24,421 nt of DNA from an uncultured Acetatifactor sp. (GTDB lineage: Bacteria; Bacillota; Clostridia; Lachnospirales; Lachnospiraceae): assembly GCA_910586215.1 (NCBI GenBank), contig CAJUGH010000046.1, forward strand, positions 1 through 24,421, read 5' to 3'. Under the pieces are notes generated by a model that saw only the letters and a list, made by a program, of their open reading frames with translations, was not told the origin of the DNA and ran no database searches. Made by a program: the position numbers and the translations under genes. Each line of letters starts with the position of its first letter. The first letter of the stretch is position 1. Shown piece after piece: positions 1 through 7,463 of this stretch.

Positions 1-2
1 GC

Positions 3-227
3 ACCTGTTACTCTATCTGTGCGAAAATCGGCGTCAGCAACATCCACCCTCATTGTCTCCGCCATACATTTGCCACCAGAGGGGCAGAAAACAACGTAGA
101 TGTACGGGTCATGCAGAAATTCTTAGGTCATGCCACCATAAAAGAAACAGCCGATACTTATACGCACGTATTGAACGACCTGAAACAGAGCGAAATTCTA
201 AAACTGGATAAGGCAGTAAATTATTGA
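3..227 (+). pseudogene. Tyrosine recombinase/integrase, C-terminal part (cut by window edge)
   Basis: The frame open from base 3 to the TGA at 225-227 encodes the last 74 residues of a phage/ICE-type tyrosine integrase. Visible catalytic elements are the HCLRHTFAT box (second active-site Arg, with the His two residues before it), LGH (the box III His) and DTYTHVL, whose Tyr would be the nucleophile that joins to DNA during strand exchange. The tail after the Tyr is short, as usual in the family. The 5' part lies outside the window, so I cannot say whether the gene is complete; it is typed pseudogene only because it is partial here. It converges on ychF and differs from the second integrase remnant at 1395-1855, so at least two integrative elements have targeted this neighbourhood. 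Confidence 0.85.
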
Positions 228-260
228 GCAAAAATATCGGGTAGGGGTAAGGTAGGGGTT

Positions 261-299
261 AAACACCAAAAGGAGCTACCGCCCGCAAGCGGTAACTCC
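261..299 (-). terminator. Rho-independent terminator of ychF
   Basis: Read on the minus strand, bases 299-272 form an 11-bp stem with a single G-T wobble (GGAGTTACCGC pairing with GCGGTAGCTCC) and a 6-nt loop. It is followed directly by the T-rich run TTTTGGTGTTT. It lies about 35 bp beyond the ychF stop codon, as expected for its terminator, and also separates ychF from the convergent integrase end. Confidence 0.8.
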
Positions 300-334
300 C
301 AAAGTTTACAACATTTTCCTGACAGGAAATTGTA

Positions 335-1432
335 TCAGACGTTAAATCGGAACAGAATCACATCACCGTCCTGCACCACATAGTCCTTTCCCTCAATGCC
401 CACCAGGCCTTTCTCCCTGGCAGCGGCCAGGGAACCCTGCTCTAAGAGATCCTTGTAATTCACTACCTCAGCCTTGATGAAACCCCTCTCAAAATCGGAG
501 TGGATCTTGCCTGCTGCCTGGGGTGCCTTGGTACCGATCCTGATGGTCCATGCCCTGGTCTCATCCTCACCGGCTGTCAGGAAACTCATCAACCCCAGAA
601 TATGGTAGCTGGCTCCAATCAGCTTCTCCAGACCGGACTTCTCCAGGCCCAGGTCCTCCAGGAACATGGCTTTCTCATCCTCGTCCAGTTCAGAGATCTC
701 CTGCTCGATCTGGGCACAGATCACGAAGACCTCGCTGTCCTCCGCAGCCGCGAATTCCCGCACCTTGGCCACCTTCCCGTTGGATGCCCCGTCATCTGCC
801 AGGTCGTCCTCCCCTACATTGGCGGCATAGATCACCGGCTTGTAGGTCAACAGGTTGAACTCCTTTAAGAGGGCCAGTTCATCCTCATCCTCCGTCTGTA
901 TGGTCTTAGCCGGCTTCCCGCTCTCCAGGTGCTCTTTCAGCCTCCCCAGAAGGGCGAATTCCTTGGCATATGTCTTGTCCATCCTGGCCACCTTGCCCAC
1001 CTTGGCAATCCGTCTCTCCAGCACTTCCAGGTCAGAGAAGATCAGTTCCAGGTTGATGGTCTCGATATCCCGCAGGGGATCAATACTGCCGTCCACATGG
1101 ATCACGTTTGTATCCTCAAAGCATCTCACCACATGGACGATGGCATCCACCTCCCGGATGTTGCTCAGAAACTGGTTCCCCAGACCTTCCCCTTTGGAAG
1201 CCCCCTTCACCAGCCCGGCAATGTCCACGAATTCGATCACCGCCGGAGTCACTTTCTTCGACTGGTACATGTCCCCCAGAAGCTTCAGCCTCTCATCCGG
1301 CACTGCCACGATCCCGATGTTGGGGTCAATGGTGCAGAAGGGGTAGTTGGCGGATTCTGCCCCCGCCTTGGTCAGGGAGTTAAAAAGTGTGCTTTTACCC
1401 ACGTTCGGAAGACCCACGATTCCTAATTTCAT
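335..1432 (-). CDS. ychF: Ribosome-binding ATPase/GTPase YchF (Obg family)
   Basis: The 365-aa product has the normal length for the OLA1/YchF branch of Obg-type P-loop NTPases. These are cytosolic proteins that prefer ATP, bind the ribosome and are linked to stress and oxidative responses. The sequence shows a P-loop at the very N terminus (GLPNVGKSTL), switch II DIAGLVKGASKGEGLGNQFL, the characteristic IREVDAIVHVVRCFED segment, a coiled-coil insert around residues 130-190, and a C-terminal TGS domain ending in DYVVQDGDVILFRFNV. The ATG at 1432 starts the family's conserved MKLGIVGLPNVGKST. Upstream lies an integrase remnant whose reading frame runs into ychF by about 38 bp, so the native promoter of ychF may have been replaced or moved by the integration. 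A terminator follows the gene. Confidence 0.97.
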   Translation of the reverse strand: MKLGIVGLPNVGKSTLFNSLTKAGAESANYPFCTIDPNIGIVAVPDERLKLLGDMYQSKKVTPAVIEFVDIAGLVKGASKGEGLGNQFLSNIREVDAIVHVVRCFEDTNVIHVDGSIDPLRDIETINLELIFSDLEVLERRIAKVGKVARMDKTYAKEFALLGRLKEHLESGKPAKTIQTEDEDELALLKEFNLLTYKPVIYAANVGEDDLADDGASNGKVAKVREFAAAEDSEVFVICAQIEQEISELDEDEKAMFLEDLGLEKSGLEKLIGASYHILGLMSFLTAGEDETRAWTIRIGTKAPQAAGKIHSDFERGFIKAEVVNYKDLLEQGSLAAAREKGLVGIEGKDYVVQDGDVILFRFNV

Positions 1433-1855
1433 ATCCTGTTATACCTGCCCAGAAATCCCTGTATGGAAAGGGTTTCTGCCTTTCTCTATATTTTTTACTA
1501 CACAAATCACTACACAATTTTAGGGCGCTTTCTATTTTCTCTACCTCTTTGAACTTCTCTTCCTCGGTCACATCAACATACAGGTTCATTGTGATACCTA
1601 CATTGGCATGGCCTAGAATCACCTGTAAAGTCTTAGGACGCATCCCACCTTCAATACACCTTGTCGCCATCGTGTGCCTTAATACATGCATTAAAAATTT
1701 GCATCTGCATACCATTTACGGCATTCCTGTAGTTTCGGGAAATATTTTTGAACTGATTTACCAGTTCTCTTGCTTACAAATCGTGCTGTAAATAAACCAT
1801 CCTTTCTTTGACAGATACCGACTCCAAGTTCCTTACCCTTCAAGTCTTTACCCAT
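1395..1855 (-). pseudogene. Tyrosine integrase (Tn916/phage type) with large internal deletion
   Basis: Two fragments of one integrase are fused out of frame. The N-terminal fragment (start ATG 1855, MGKDLKGKELGVGICQRKDG) carries the arm-binding domain seen in Tn916-like integrases and stops after KWYADANF at 1691. The C-terminal fragment, in another frame, resumes at MHVLRHTMATRC and contains the catalytic Arg box, LGH and the NLYVDV Tyr region. The core-binding domain and first half of the catalytic domain (roughly 270 residues) are missing, so the protein cannot work. The tail after KIESALKL runs on into ychF, suggesting that the att site lies at the int 3' end, just upstream of ychF. Assignment to the family is from motif recognition. 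Confidence 0.85.
1450..1478. other. Imperfect dyad near ychF start, candidate integration (att) site
   Basis: CAGAAATCCC at 1450-1459 and GGGTTTCTG at 1470-1478 form an inverted repeat (one bulged base) flanking an 11-nt centre. It sits at the junction between the integrase 3' tail and the ychF 5' end. Tyrosine recombinases commonly use such core sites with inverted arms next to their own 3' end. I found no second copy in the window, so the att assignment is inference. Confidence 0.3.
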
Positions 1856-1968
1856 AGAATTCACTTTCTGTTGTATTCCAACAAAAAGAGTTTGATACAG
1901 ATTAGGATTATAGCATATCTCCTGGCATTTTGGAATAATCAAATTGAATTTTCTGCCTGATTCCTGCC

Positions 1969-2082
1969 TTAGATTTCCAAACTTTTTGATATGTACTGCT
2001 CAAACCCTTTTCTTTTTACCAACTTTTTATTGCCAACATATAATACAAAATCACACTTGGGTTGTTTCAGTAACTCTTCTAT
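1969..2082 (-). pseudogene. Excisionase (Xis) C-terminal remnant
   Basis: A 37-residue minus-strand frame ending in TAA at 1971-1969 reads IEELLKQPKCDFVLYVGNKK followed by LVKRKGFEQYISKSLEI. This matches the C-terminal half of Tn916-type excisionases, which have a winged-helix DNA-binding fold with a typical CDFVLWVGxKxLIKRxxFExYL pattern. An in-frame TGA lies just upstream and no start codon remains, so the N-terminal half is lost. It lies directly upstream of the decayed integrase on the same strand, which is the usual xis-int order, supporting a common origin. It was too short to be found by simple ORF length cut-offs. Confidence 0.7.
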
Positions 2083-2421
2083 TTGGCAGTTTTGGCAGTT
2101 TCATTTCCGTGCCTTCCTCATCGGTAATGATACTTATACAGTTCCTTTCAATTTCGATATGATAATAGAAGACAACTTCTTAGACGCGAACGCAAAAAAG
2201 AGCCAGAAATGGCTCTCTGATATAATCCAATATTCAGTTATAGTTTTTCCCCAAATTAAAGATATCTCAATTCTGCGAACCTGCAATGTACCAGTTCCCC
2301 GCAGGGAACCACCGTTCCACGAAACTACGGTATATGGCAAAATACTATATACCTAAATATTCATACTGGCAGCAGTTGTAGCATGGGGCAGCGCACAGTA
2401 TCCTTAAAATCCATCCAGGGT
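2083..2421. other. Gene-free interval between Xis remnant and doc
   Basis: AT-rich sequence with no convincing coding frame. It contains a tandem TTTGGCAGT-like duplication (about 2083-2101), one terminator-like hairpin (2199-2216) and a short inverted repeat GTTCCCCGCAGGGAAC near 2294-2309. It is most likely the scar left when the interior of the integrative element was deleted. Confidence 0.5.
2194..2216 (-). terminator. Rho-independent terminator downstream of doc
   Basis: On the minus strand AGAGCCA, a TTTC loop and TGGCTCT make a perfect 7-bp hairpin (2216-2199) followed by a T-run (2199-2194). It lies about 205 bp beyond the doc stop codon and would end transcripts of the HU / antitoxin / doc operon before the integrase scar. 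Confidence 0.65.
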
Positions 2422-2799
2422 TTATACTTGATGCTCCAGGATCCATGACAAAATGTCTTCGTAGTTTTTCTTTCCATCCGCGACATCAAATATCAACTCA
2501 TACAGTTCCTTTTGCGTATATTCCAGTTCATATCCATTCACTGCCAGAAATACCAGCATTACATGGGCACCTACCCGTTTGTTGCCATCTATCATTGCAT
2601 GGTTCTTTACCAGCCAGTAGCACAGCCTGGCCGCTTTGGAATGGATGCTTGGAAACAATTCCTCACCGCCAAAGGATTGGAAAGGAGTTTCCAACGCGGA
2701 ATCCAGCAATCCCTCATCCCTTATGCCATCACATCCACCTGTGGATTCTATTAACCGGGCATGTAGCAGCAAGACTTGTTTCCTTGTCAAACGGATCAT
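2422..2799 (-). CDS. doc: Doc-type Fic-domain toxin (death-on-curing family)
   Basis: The 125-aa protein matches Doc toxins in length and carries a Fic motif at residues 67-75, HAMIDGNKR, with the catalytic-loop His and the Lys that replaces the second Gly of classical AMPylating Fic enzymes. In characterised Doc proteins this change goes with phosphorylation of EF-Tu and arrest of translation. That activity is inferred here by family. The N-terminal LTRKQVLLLHARLIESTGG followed by RDEGLLDSALETP is also typical of Doc. The start overlaps the upstream 73-aa gene by 4 bp, the classic toxin-antitoxin coupling, so translation is probably linked. The gene is intact. An exact target cannot be deduced from sequence. 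Confidence 0.88.
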   Translation of the reverse strand: MIRLTRKQVLLLHARLIESTGGCDGIRDEGLLDSALETPFQSFGGEELFPSIHSKAARLCYWLVKNHAMIDGNKRVGAHVMLVFLAVNGYELEYTQKELYELIFDVADGKKNYEDILSWILEHQV

Positions 2800-3017
2800 T
2801 TTGCCAGCACCTCATATGCTTCCTTGTTTTTTGCTATCAATCCCTCTGAGATGTTCCATATGTCTTCGTCTGGTACAGCCAAATCCCCTTCCGCTCTGCC
2901 TTCATGGTCACAGTAATATATTCTCTGTCCATACTCATAGACTGTTGCAAATCCACATTCCTTACATCCATGGTTTCCCTTCATATGCAATTTCCTCCCA
3001 TCTTCACTCGTTTTCAT
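2796..3017 (-). CDS. Putative Cys/His-rich antitoxin of the Doc pair
   Basis: A 73-aa protein encoded just before doc, sharing 4 bp with it. Residues 16-38 hold His16, Cys18, Cys21, Cys36 and His38 in the pattern HGCKECG...YYCDH, compatible with a small zinc site. The last 25 residues (DEDIWNISEGLIAKNKEAYE) resemble the acidic helical tails by which Phd- or RelB-type antitoxins wrap their toxins. Position and tail argue for the antitoxin of this Doc; the zinc-like head is not the usual Phd/YefM DNA-binding fold, which makes the pair unusual. It could instead be a small unrelated protein. Its start overlaps the end of the frame-corrected HU gene by 14 bp, so the three genes form one tightly packed unit. 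Confidence 0.6.
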   Translation of the reverse strand: MKTSEDGRKLHMKGNHGCKECGFATVYEYGQRIYYCDHEGRAEGDLAVPDEDIWNISEGLIAKNKEAYEVLAK

Positions 3018-3319
3018 CTGTTTCTTTCTCCTCCCGTCCCTCCATGATCCTTTCAGCCAGGGATCCGCTTGCAGTAAATTTCACTTTCCTGTGCCCCTGG
3101 TATGACACATCCGCTCCCGTCCTAAGGGTTGCAGCCAACCCGTTCCTTGACATACTTCATCTCAAACCGTCCGAAATTAGTGAACATTACCTTCTCATCC
3201 TCAGAAAGGTATTCCATAAGCGTCTGTATGAACAGCCCCACTGCCTGGAATGCTGCTTTCTTCGTGATGCCTCCATTTTCTGCCATCCTGTCTGCAAATT
3301 CTTTTTTGTTAACTGTCAT
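3004..3319 (-). pseudogene. HU/IHF-family DNA-binding protein, one-base frameshift
   Basis: The frame from ATG 3319 has a good AGGAGG site and encodes MTVNKKEFADRMAENGGITK, then FTNFGRFEMKYVKERVGCNP, the N-terminal helices and central strand of an HU-like nucleoid protein. It is cut by TAG at 3124-3122. One base fewer in the TT at 3124-3125 restores the HU arm and tail (NPRTGADV, then HRKVKFTASGSLAERIM) up to a TGA at 3006-3004, giving 104 aa. HU-family proteins bend DNA, and the NP-x-TG arm is the part that grips it. The gene overlaps the next one, as if co-translated. Either it is a recent pseudogene or the extra base is a sequencing error. The in-frame ORF extending upstream to 3538 is not the true start. 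Confidence 0.82.
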
Positions 3320-3683
3320 CTTCCTATATCCTCCTATTATTCTTTTTATCGTAGGAATCTTATTGCCATCAACGAAATGCAGCTTTCGCTCGTGCCGGAC
3401 ATGTGGTTTAAAGATACCTTCCCAATGCTCTGTGGAACCCATACAACCGTTTTCGACAAGCTCATTTCCATTTCCTCCACAAATGTCTTTAAGCACTAAA
3501 ATAAGCCCACCATCAATCATATTTCTATAACTGATCATGGACTTACTCAGATGTCCAAATATTCATTTATGGATATTCCTATTTGTACCAAACTCTTTTA
3601 TGTTGTTCAAGGCAAAAACAACGGCATCCACCCCTGTCATTCACCTGACCGTCCTTTCCATGGCCGACACGGTTTCCAGAACT
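3320..3683. other. Interval with degraded coding sequence, no identifiable gene
   Basis: On the minus strand an open frame (3538-3320) runs in phase into the HU gene and reads MISYRNMIDGGLILVLKD and onward, followed upstream by short broken frames such as MTGVDAVVFALNNIKEF. None has a recognisable domain, and the good ribosome site inside at about 3330 belongs to HU. I read it as the remains of one or more small genes lost between the Uma2 gene and HU. Confidence 0.4.
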
Positions 3684-4238
3684 TCACTTGACACCCTCGA
3701 ATATCTCTCCCAGAGTCATTTTAATATGTGGAAATCCTCTTAACACAATCTCTGTTTCCGCATTGTATGCGTCCTCTTCTTTGTCCTCTTCCAGCATATA
3801 ATGCTGCTCCAATACATACTTTCCCCCTTCCAGGTAGTAGATTTCCACAGAACCCTGAGGCGACACAATCCAGTATTCCTCTACGCCAGCCTTCTCGTAA
3901 ATCTCCATTTTCACTGTCCTGTCCCTTTTTGCAGTGGAATGGCTCAATGTCTCCGCGATATATCTGGGAACGCCACTATAAGATCCACCCTTTAGGTGTT
4001 TCCGGTCACAGATGATCATGACATCCGGACAAACATAATCATCATTTACATCGGGATGGTACTTATAATCCAGATTTTCCATGAATACAAGACAAATACT
4101 GCCTTTCAAGCCATAGCCGATGATCCTGTTGATATTATTGTTAATAATTCCATGCCTAAAATCCGGGGCTGGTGACATGTCATAAATCACCCCGTTTATT
4201 TTCTCATCCCTCCAGTGTTCACTCGCTGCCAATGCCAT
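3684..4238 (-). CDS. Uma2-family (DUF820) putative PD-(D/E)XK endonuclease
   Basis: About 184 aa from ATG 4238, chosen because AAGGAG lies 6 nt upstream; the open frame continues 20 codons further but without a better signal. Hallmarks are an early EKINGVIYDMSPAP segment, CPDVMIICD with the catalytic-type Asp, IAETLSHSTAKRDRTVKMEI, and YEKAGVEEYWIVSPQGSVEI, the standard order in Uma2 proteins, which share the restriction-endonuclease-like fold. The biological role of the family is poorly known; many copies occur singly in genomes, often near mobile DNA. It lies just after rsgA in the same direction, about 80 bp away, so it may ride on operon transcription. No partner gene that would define a system is visible. 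Confidence 0.85.
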   Translation of the reverse strand: MALAASEHWRDEKINGVIYDMSPAPDFRHGIINNNINRIIGYGLKGSICLVFMENLDYKYHPDVNDDYVCPDVMIICDRKHLKGGSYSGVPRYIAETLSHSTAKRDRTVKMEIYEKAGVEEYWIVSPQGSVEIYYLEGGKYVLEQHYMLEEDKEEDAYNAETEIVLRGFPHIKMTLGEIFEGVK

Positions 4239-4317
4239 CGTATTCTCCTTTCTCCCAACCAGTCTCAGGGGATAGGGGAATCTCTCCATCCTCCGCAACA
4301 GGTTCCCTCTGCAGTCC

Positions 4318-5220
4318 TCATTTGTATCTCTTCCTGTCTTTCAGTTCCCTGTACAGCAGGCAGTAATTGTCATACCGCACCTTGCTCACTTTCCCCTCTG
4401 CCACCGCATCCCGGACGCCGCACACAGGCTCTGCCATGTGGGCACAGCCGCCAAACCGGCAGTATTGTTCATAGGCTGCAAATTCCGGGTAGAATTCCGC
4501 CAGATCTTCCTTCTCCAGATCCGGCAGTTCCAGGGAACCAAACCCCGGGGTATCCAGTATGTAGGTGTCCTTCCCCACAGCGATCAGTTCCGAATGCCTG
4601 GTGGTATGCCTGCCCCGCTCGATCTTCTCACTGATCTGGCCCGTTTCCATGACCGTACCGGACTGGAGACAGTTTACCAGGGAGGATTTGCCCACCCCGC
4701 TGGGTCCTGCCACTGTGGTGGTCCTGCCCTGCAGCAGTTCCTGTAGCATCTGGATCCCTACGCCTTCCCTGGCGCTGACCAGGACTGTCCGGTACCCGCA
4801 GGCCCTGTAGATGGCACAGTACCGCTCCCCATCCCCCTTCTCGTCCAGATCCTGTTTATTAAAACAGATGACCACTGGGATATGCTGCTGGCCCATGCGG
4901 ACCAGGAATCGGTCCAGAAGGTTGAAGCTGGGTTCCGGCTTCACAATGGAGAAGATCACCAGGGCCTGGTCCACATTGGCCACGGCAGGGCGCACCAGTT
5001 CACTGTGCCGGGGAAGCAGTTCTGTGATATTTCCCACTCCTTCCTCCCCCTCCAGCACCTGGAACTCCACATCATCCCCTACCAGGGGTTTCCGGTGGTC
5101 CTTTCGGAATATTCCCTTAGCCTTACACGCATAGAGACTGGCCGGCCCATTTCCATCTGCCTCCCCGCCTCCATGGACATAATAGAATCCTGCAATCCCT
5201 TTTACAATCTTCCCCCGCAT
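4318..5220 (-). CDS. rsgA: Ribosome small-subunit-dependent GTPase RsgA
   Basis: A 300-aa circularly permuted GTPase that checks late 30S subunit maturation. An N-terminal OB-fold (about residues 1-70) is followed by the permuted G motifs in order: G4 FNKQDL, then G1 GPSGVGKSSLVN, then G3 DTPGFGSLEL. The C-terminal zinc-binding helical domain shows the Cys/His cluster CRFGGCAHMAEPVCGV. Length and order fit the family exactly. The start ATG has GAGGAG 6 nt upstream. It is the last gene of the housekeeping operon here, only 32 bp after prkC. In Bacillus and many relatives rsgA (cpgA) is followed by rpe and thiN; here a Uma2 gene follows. Confidence 0.97.
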   Translation of the reverse strand: MRGKIVKGIAGFYYVHGGGEADGNGPASLYACKAKGIFRKDHRKPLVGDDVEFQVLEGEEGVGNITELLPRHSELVRPAVANVDQALVIFSIVKPEPSFNLLDRFLVRMGQQHIPVVICFNKQDLDEKGDGERYCAIYRACGYRTVLVSAREGVGIQMLQELLQGRTTTVAGPSGVGKSSLVNCLQSGTVMETGQISEKIERGRHTTRHSELIAVGKDTYILDTPGFGSLELPDLEKEDLAEFYPEFAAYEQYCRFGGCAHMAEPVCGVRDAVAEGKVSKVRYDNYCLLYRELKDRKRYK

Positions 5221-5252
5221 GAATCTCCTCTTGGATTATCGCTTCCTAAAAC

Positions 5253-7400
5253 TTATTCCTCCGTAAATTCAACCCGCCTGTTGAAGGACCTGGGTTCCGT
5301 GGTGGTGGCTCCCGCCACCTGGTTCCCGTTCTCATCCGTGGTGGGAGGACCCTGTATGGTCACTGTATAGGACATGGTCAATGTCCCACCTGCCGCAGAC
5401 AGGCCATAATAGTTAGCCGGCTGGGGAAAACTGGAGGCAGTGGTATCCAGCAGCACATTGCCATCATCCGTCACAAGCTTGAGTTGAACAGGAGTACCAG
5501 ACACATAGTCAGGCGCTTCCTCCGGGGTGGGGGCCGTGATATTCACGTTGCACTTGTAGGTCTTGGCCTCTGCTCCCTTGCTGACCTTGATCTCTATGAC
5601 AGTGCCGGGATCCACATAGGAACCCTGGGAATAACTCTGGTAAAATATATAGCCTTCCCCGTACTCTGCATTGAATTCATGGGCTATCACAGACACCTGC
5701 AACCCGGCCTCCGTGGCCTCCACCGTGCCGTCCATCTCTGTCTTGTTAACCAGATTTGGCACATACACCTTGCTCTGTTCTTTTCCCAGGCTTACCGTAA
5801 GGGTTACATTGGTTCCCTTTGGCACCTTACTGCCCTGTTCCGGAACCTGGGCGGCCACCAGGTCTTTCTCCACGGTGTCAGAATGGGCCTCTTCCCTGGT
5901 CACTTCCAGTCCCTGCTCCTCCATCATGCGCTTAGCCTCTTCAAAGGGCTTCCCCACCACCTGGGGGACCTCCACACCCTTAGGCCCCGCACTGGCTGTA
6001 ATGGTTACAGTGGCGCCCACTGCCACATCCTGGCCTTCTATGGCGCTGGCACTGATCACCACCCCCACTTCCACCGTGTCGGATTCCACATAGTTGACTT
6101 CGGATTTGATTCCCAGTTCGGCCAGGGCATTCCTGGCCTCTTCCACATTCTTCCCCTGGACTTTCGGCATCTTCTTGTACTGCGCCTCACCGGTACCGGA
6201 TACACTGCCATCCGTGATAATGGGGTTGGGCAGTTCATCGTCCACACCGGACTCTACATTGGCAAAGATCCGCACCGCCAGAATAATGACTATCACACAG
6301 ATCACCACCCCTGCCACTACGGCCAGCAGGGTGGTCACGCGCTCCATCCTGGGATTATACCCTTCGTCATAGTCTTCTGCATACTCCTCATCCCCATAAT
6401 CCCCGATCTCTTCCTCTTCATATGCAGGCTCTGCATCGGTACGCAGGCGCATGGACTCTTCCTCTTCCTCCTGCGCCTCCTGGTAGTAGGTCCTGCGCTT
6501 GATCTGGGTCATCTCGCGGTCTGACACCATGCGGGTATTGCCCTCTGTGTCCGGATCATTGCGCACCACGAAATCCTCGTCCGGATTCATCAAGGACTGC
6601 TTCAGGTCTGCCAGCAGTTCCGGCACATTCTGGTACCTGCGGTCCGGGGATTTCTGGCAGCATTTCAGCACAATGCTTTCCACACTGGCCGGGATCTCCG
6701 GCACGAATTCCTTGGGCGATGGCATCTCCTCCTGGATATGTTTGATGGCTATGGCCACCGTGGTCTCCCCATTGAAGGGTACCCTCCCGGTGAGCATCTC
6801 GAACATGGTAATCCCCAGGGAATAGATATCACTTTTTTCATCACTATAGCCTCCCCTGGCCTGCTCCGGGGAAGTGTAGTGGACGGATCCCATCACATTG
6901 GATGTGATGGTATTGCTGGTGGCAGCCTTGGCAATGCCGAAGTCTGTCACCTTCACCTTTCCATCTTTTGATATGATGATGTTCTGCGGCTTGATATCCC
7001 GGTGTATGATATGGTTGTTGTGGGCAGCCTCGATGCCCATGCTCACCTGGATGGCAATGCTCACTGCCTCCTTGTAGGAAAGCCTTGCCTTTTTCTCAAT
7101 ATATTTCTTCAAGGTAATGCCTTCCACCAGTTCCATGACAATGTAATAGATCCCGTTCTCCTCCCCCACATCGTACACATTCACAATATTGGGGTGCATC
7201 AGGCCTGCAGCAGCCTGGGCCTCAATGCGGAACTTGGACACAAAATTCTCATTTTCGCTGAACTCCTGTTTCAAGACTTTTACCGCCACAAAGCGGTTCA
7301 GCTTATGGCATTTTGCTTTATATACATCTGACATGCCGCCGGTTCCGATCTTTTCCAGTATCTCATACCGGTCGCCTATCATCATACCAATCTTTATCAT
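5253..7400 (-). CDS. prkC: PASTA-domain Ser/Thr protein kinase PrkC/StkP
   Basis: About 715 aa starting at ATG 7400, which has GGGAG about 8 nt upstream; an open frame 28 codons longer runs into a hairpin region and is unlikely. A cytosolic kinase domain comes first: Gly loop IGTGG near residue 18, Lys41 in VAVKV, HRDIKPQN at 133-140, DFG at 153-155. A very acidic juxtamembrane stretch (about 310-350) precedes one membrane helix at 355-377. Outside are three PASTA repeats (about 410-615), which bind muropeptides or lipid II in this family, then a C-terminal beta-rich tail. The kinase senses cell-wall status and controls division, wall synthesis and dormancy exit. Its phosphatase is encoded just upstream. 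Confidence 0.96.
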   Translation of the reverse strand: MIKIGMMIGDRYEILEKIGTGGMSDVYKAKCHKLNRFVAVKVLKQEFSENENFVSKFRIEAQAAAGLMHPNIVNVYDVGEENGIYYIVMELVEGITLKKYIEKKARLSYKEAVSIAIQVSMGIEAAHNNHIIHRDIKPQNIIISKDGKVKVTDFGIAKAATSNTITSNVMGSVHYTSPEQARGGYSDEKSDIYSLGITMFEMLTGRVPFNGETTVAIAIKHIQEEMPSPKEFVPEIPASVESIVLKCCQKSPDRRYQNVPELLADLKQSLMNPDEDFVVRNDPDTEGNTRMVSDREMTQIKRRTYYQEAQEEEEESMRLRTDAEPAYEEEEIGDYGDEEYAEDYDEGYNPRMERVTTLLAVVAGVVICVIVIILAVRIFANVESGVDDELPNPIITDGSVSGTGEAQYKKMPKVQGKNVEEARNALAELGIKSEVNYVESDTVEVGVVISASAIEGQDVAVGATVTITASAGPKGVEVPQVVGKPFEEAKRMMEEQGLEVTREEAHSDTVEKDLVAAQVPEQGSKVPKGTNVTLTVSLGKEQSKVYVPNLVNKTEMDGTVEATEAGLQVSVIAHEFNAEYGEGYIFYQSYSQGSYVDPGTVIEIKVSKGAEAKTYKCNVNITAPTPEEAPDYVSGTPVQLKLVTDDGNVLLDTTASSFPQPANYYGLSAAGGTLTMSYTVTIQGPPTTDENGNQVAGATTTEPRSFNRRVEFTEE

Positions 7401-7428
7401 AAATGCTCTCCCATCTATTTTCCAGGAT

Positions 7429-7448
7429 CCGGACAGCCAGATGTCCGG
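7429..7448. repeat. Short perfect hairpin in prkC leader
   Basis: CCGGACA and TGTCCGG flank a 6-nt loop, giving a 7-bp GC-rich hairpin about 30 bp upstream of the prkC start. No T-run follows on either strand, so it is not a standard terminator; it may set mRNA processing or prkC translation. Confidence 0.5.
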
Positions 7449-7463
7449 ACATGGGTACCGTTG

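Noticed and set aside
1387..1791. Plus-strand 134-aa open frame
   Set aside because: It is the antisense of the integrase remnant and the ychF 5' end, where minus-strand motifs are clear; it has no ribosome site or family features.
2134..2340. Minus-strand 68-aa open frame after doc
   Set aside because: No start signal and no domain; it spans the terminator-like hairpin at 2199-2216, which would be odd inside a gene.
5484..6524. Long plus-strand frame (346 aa) opposite prkC
   Set aside because: Antisense to the PASTA and membrane region of prkC; composition (His/Leu-rich) is typical of shadow frames in GC-rich genes.
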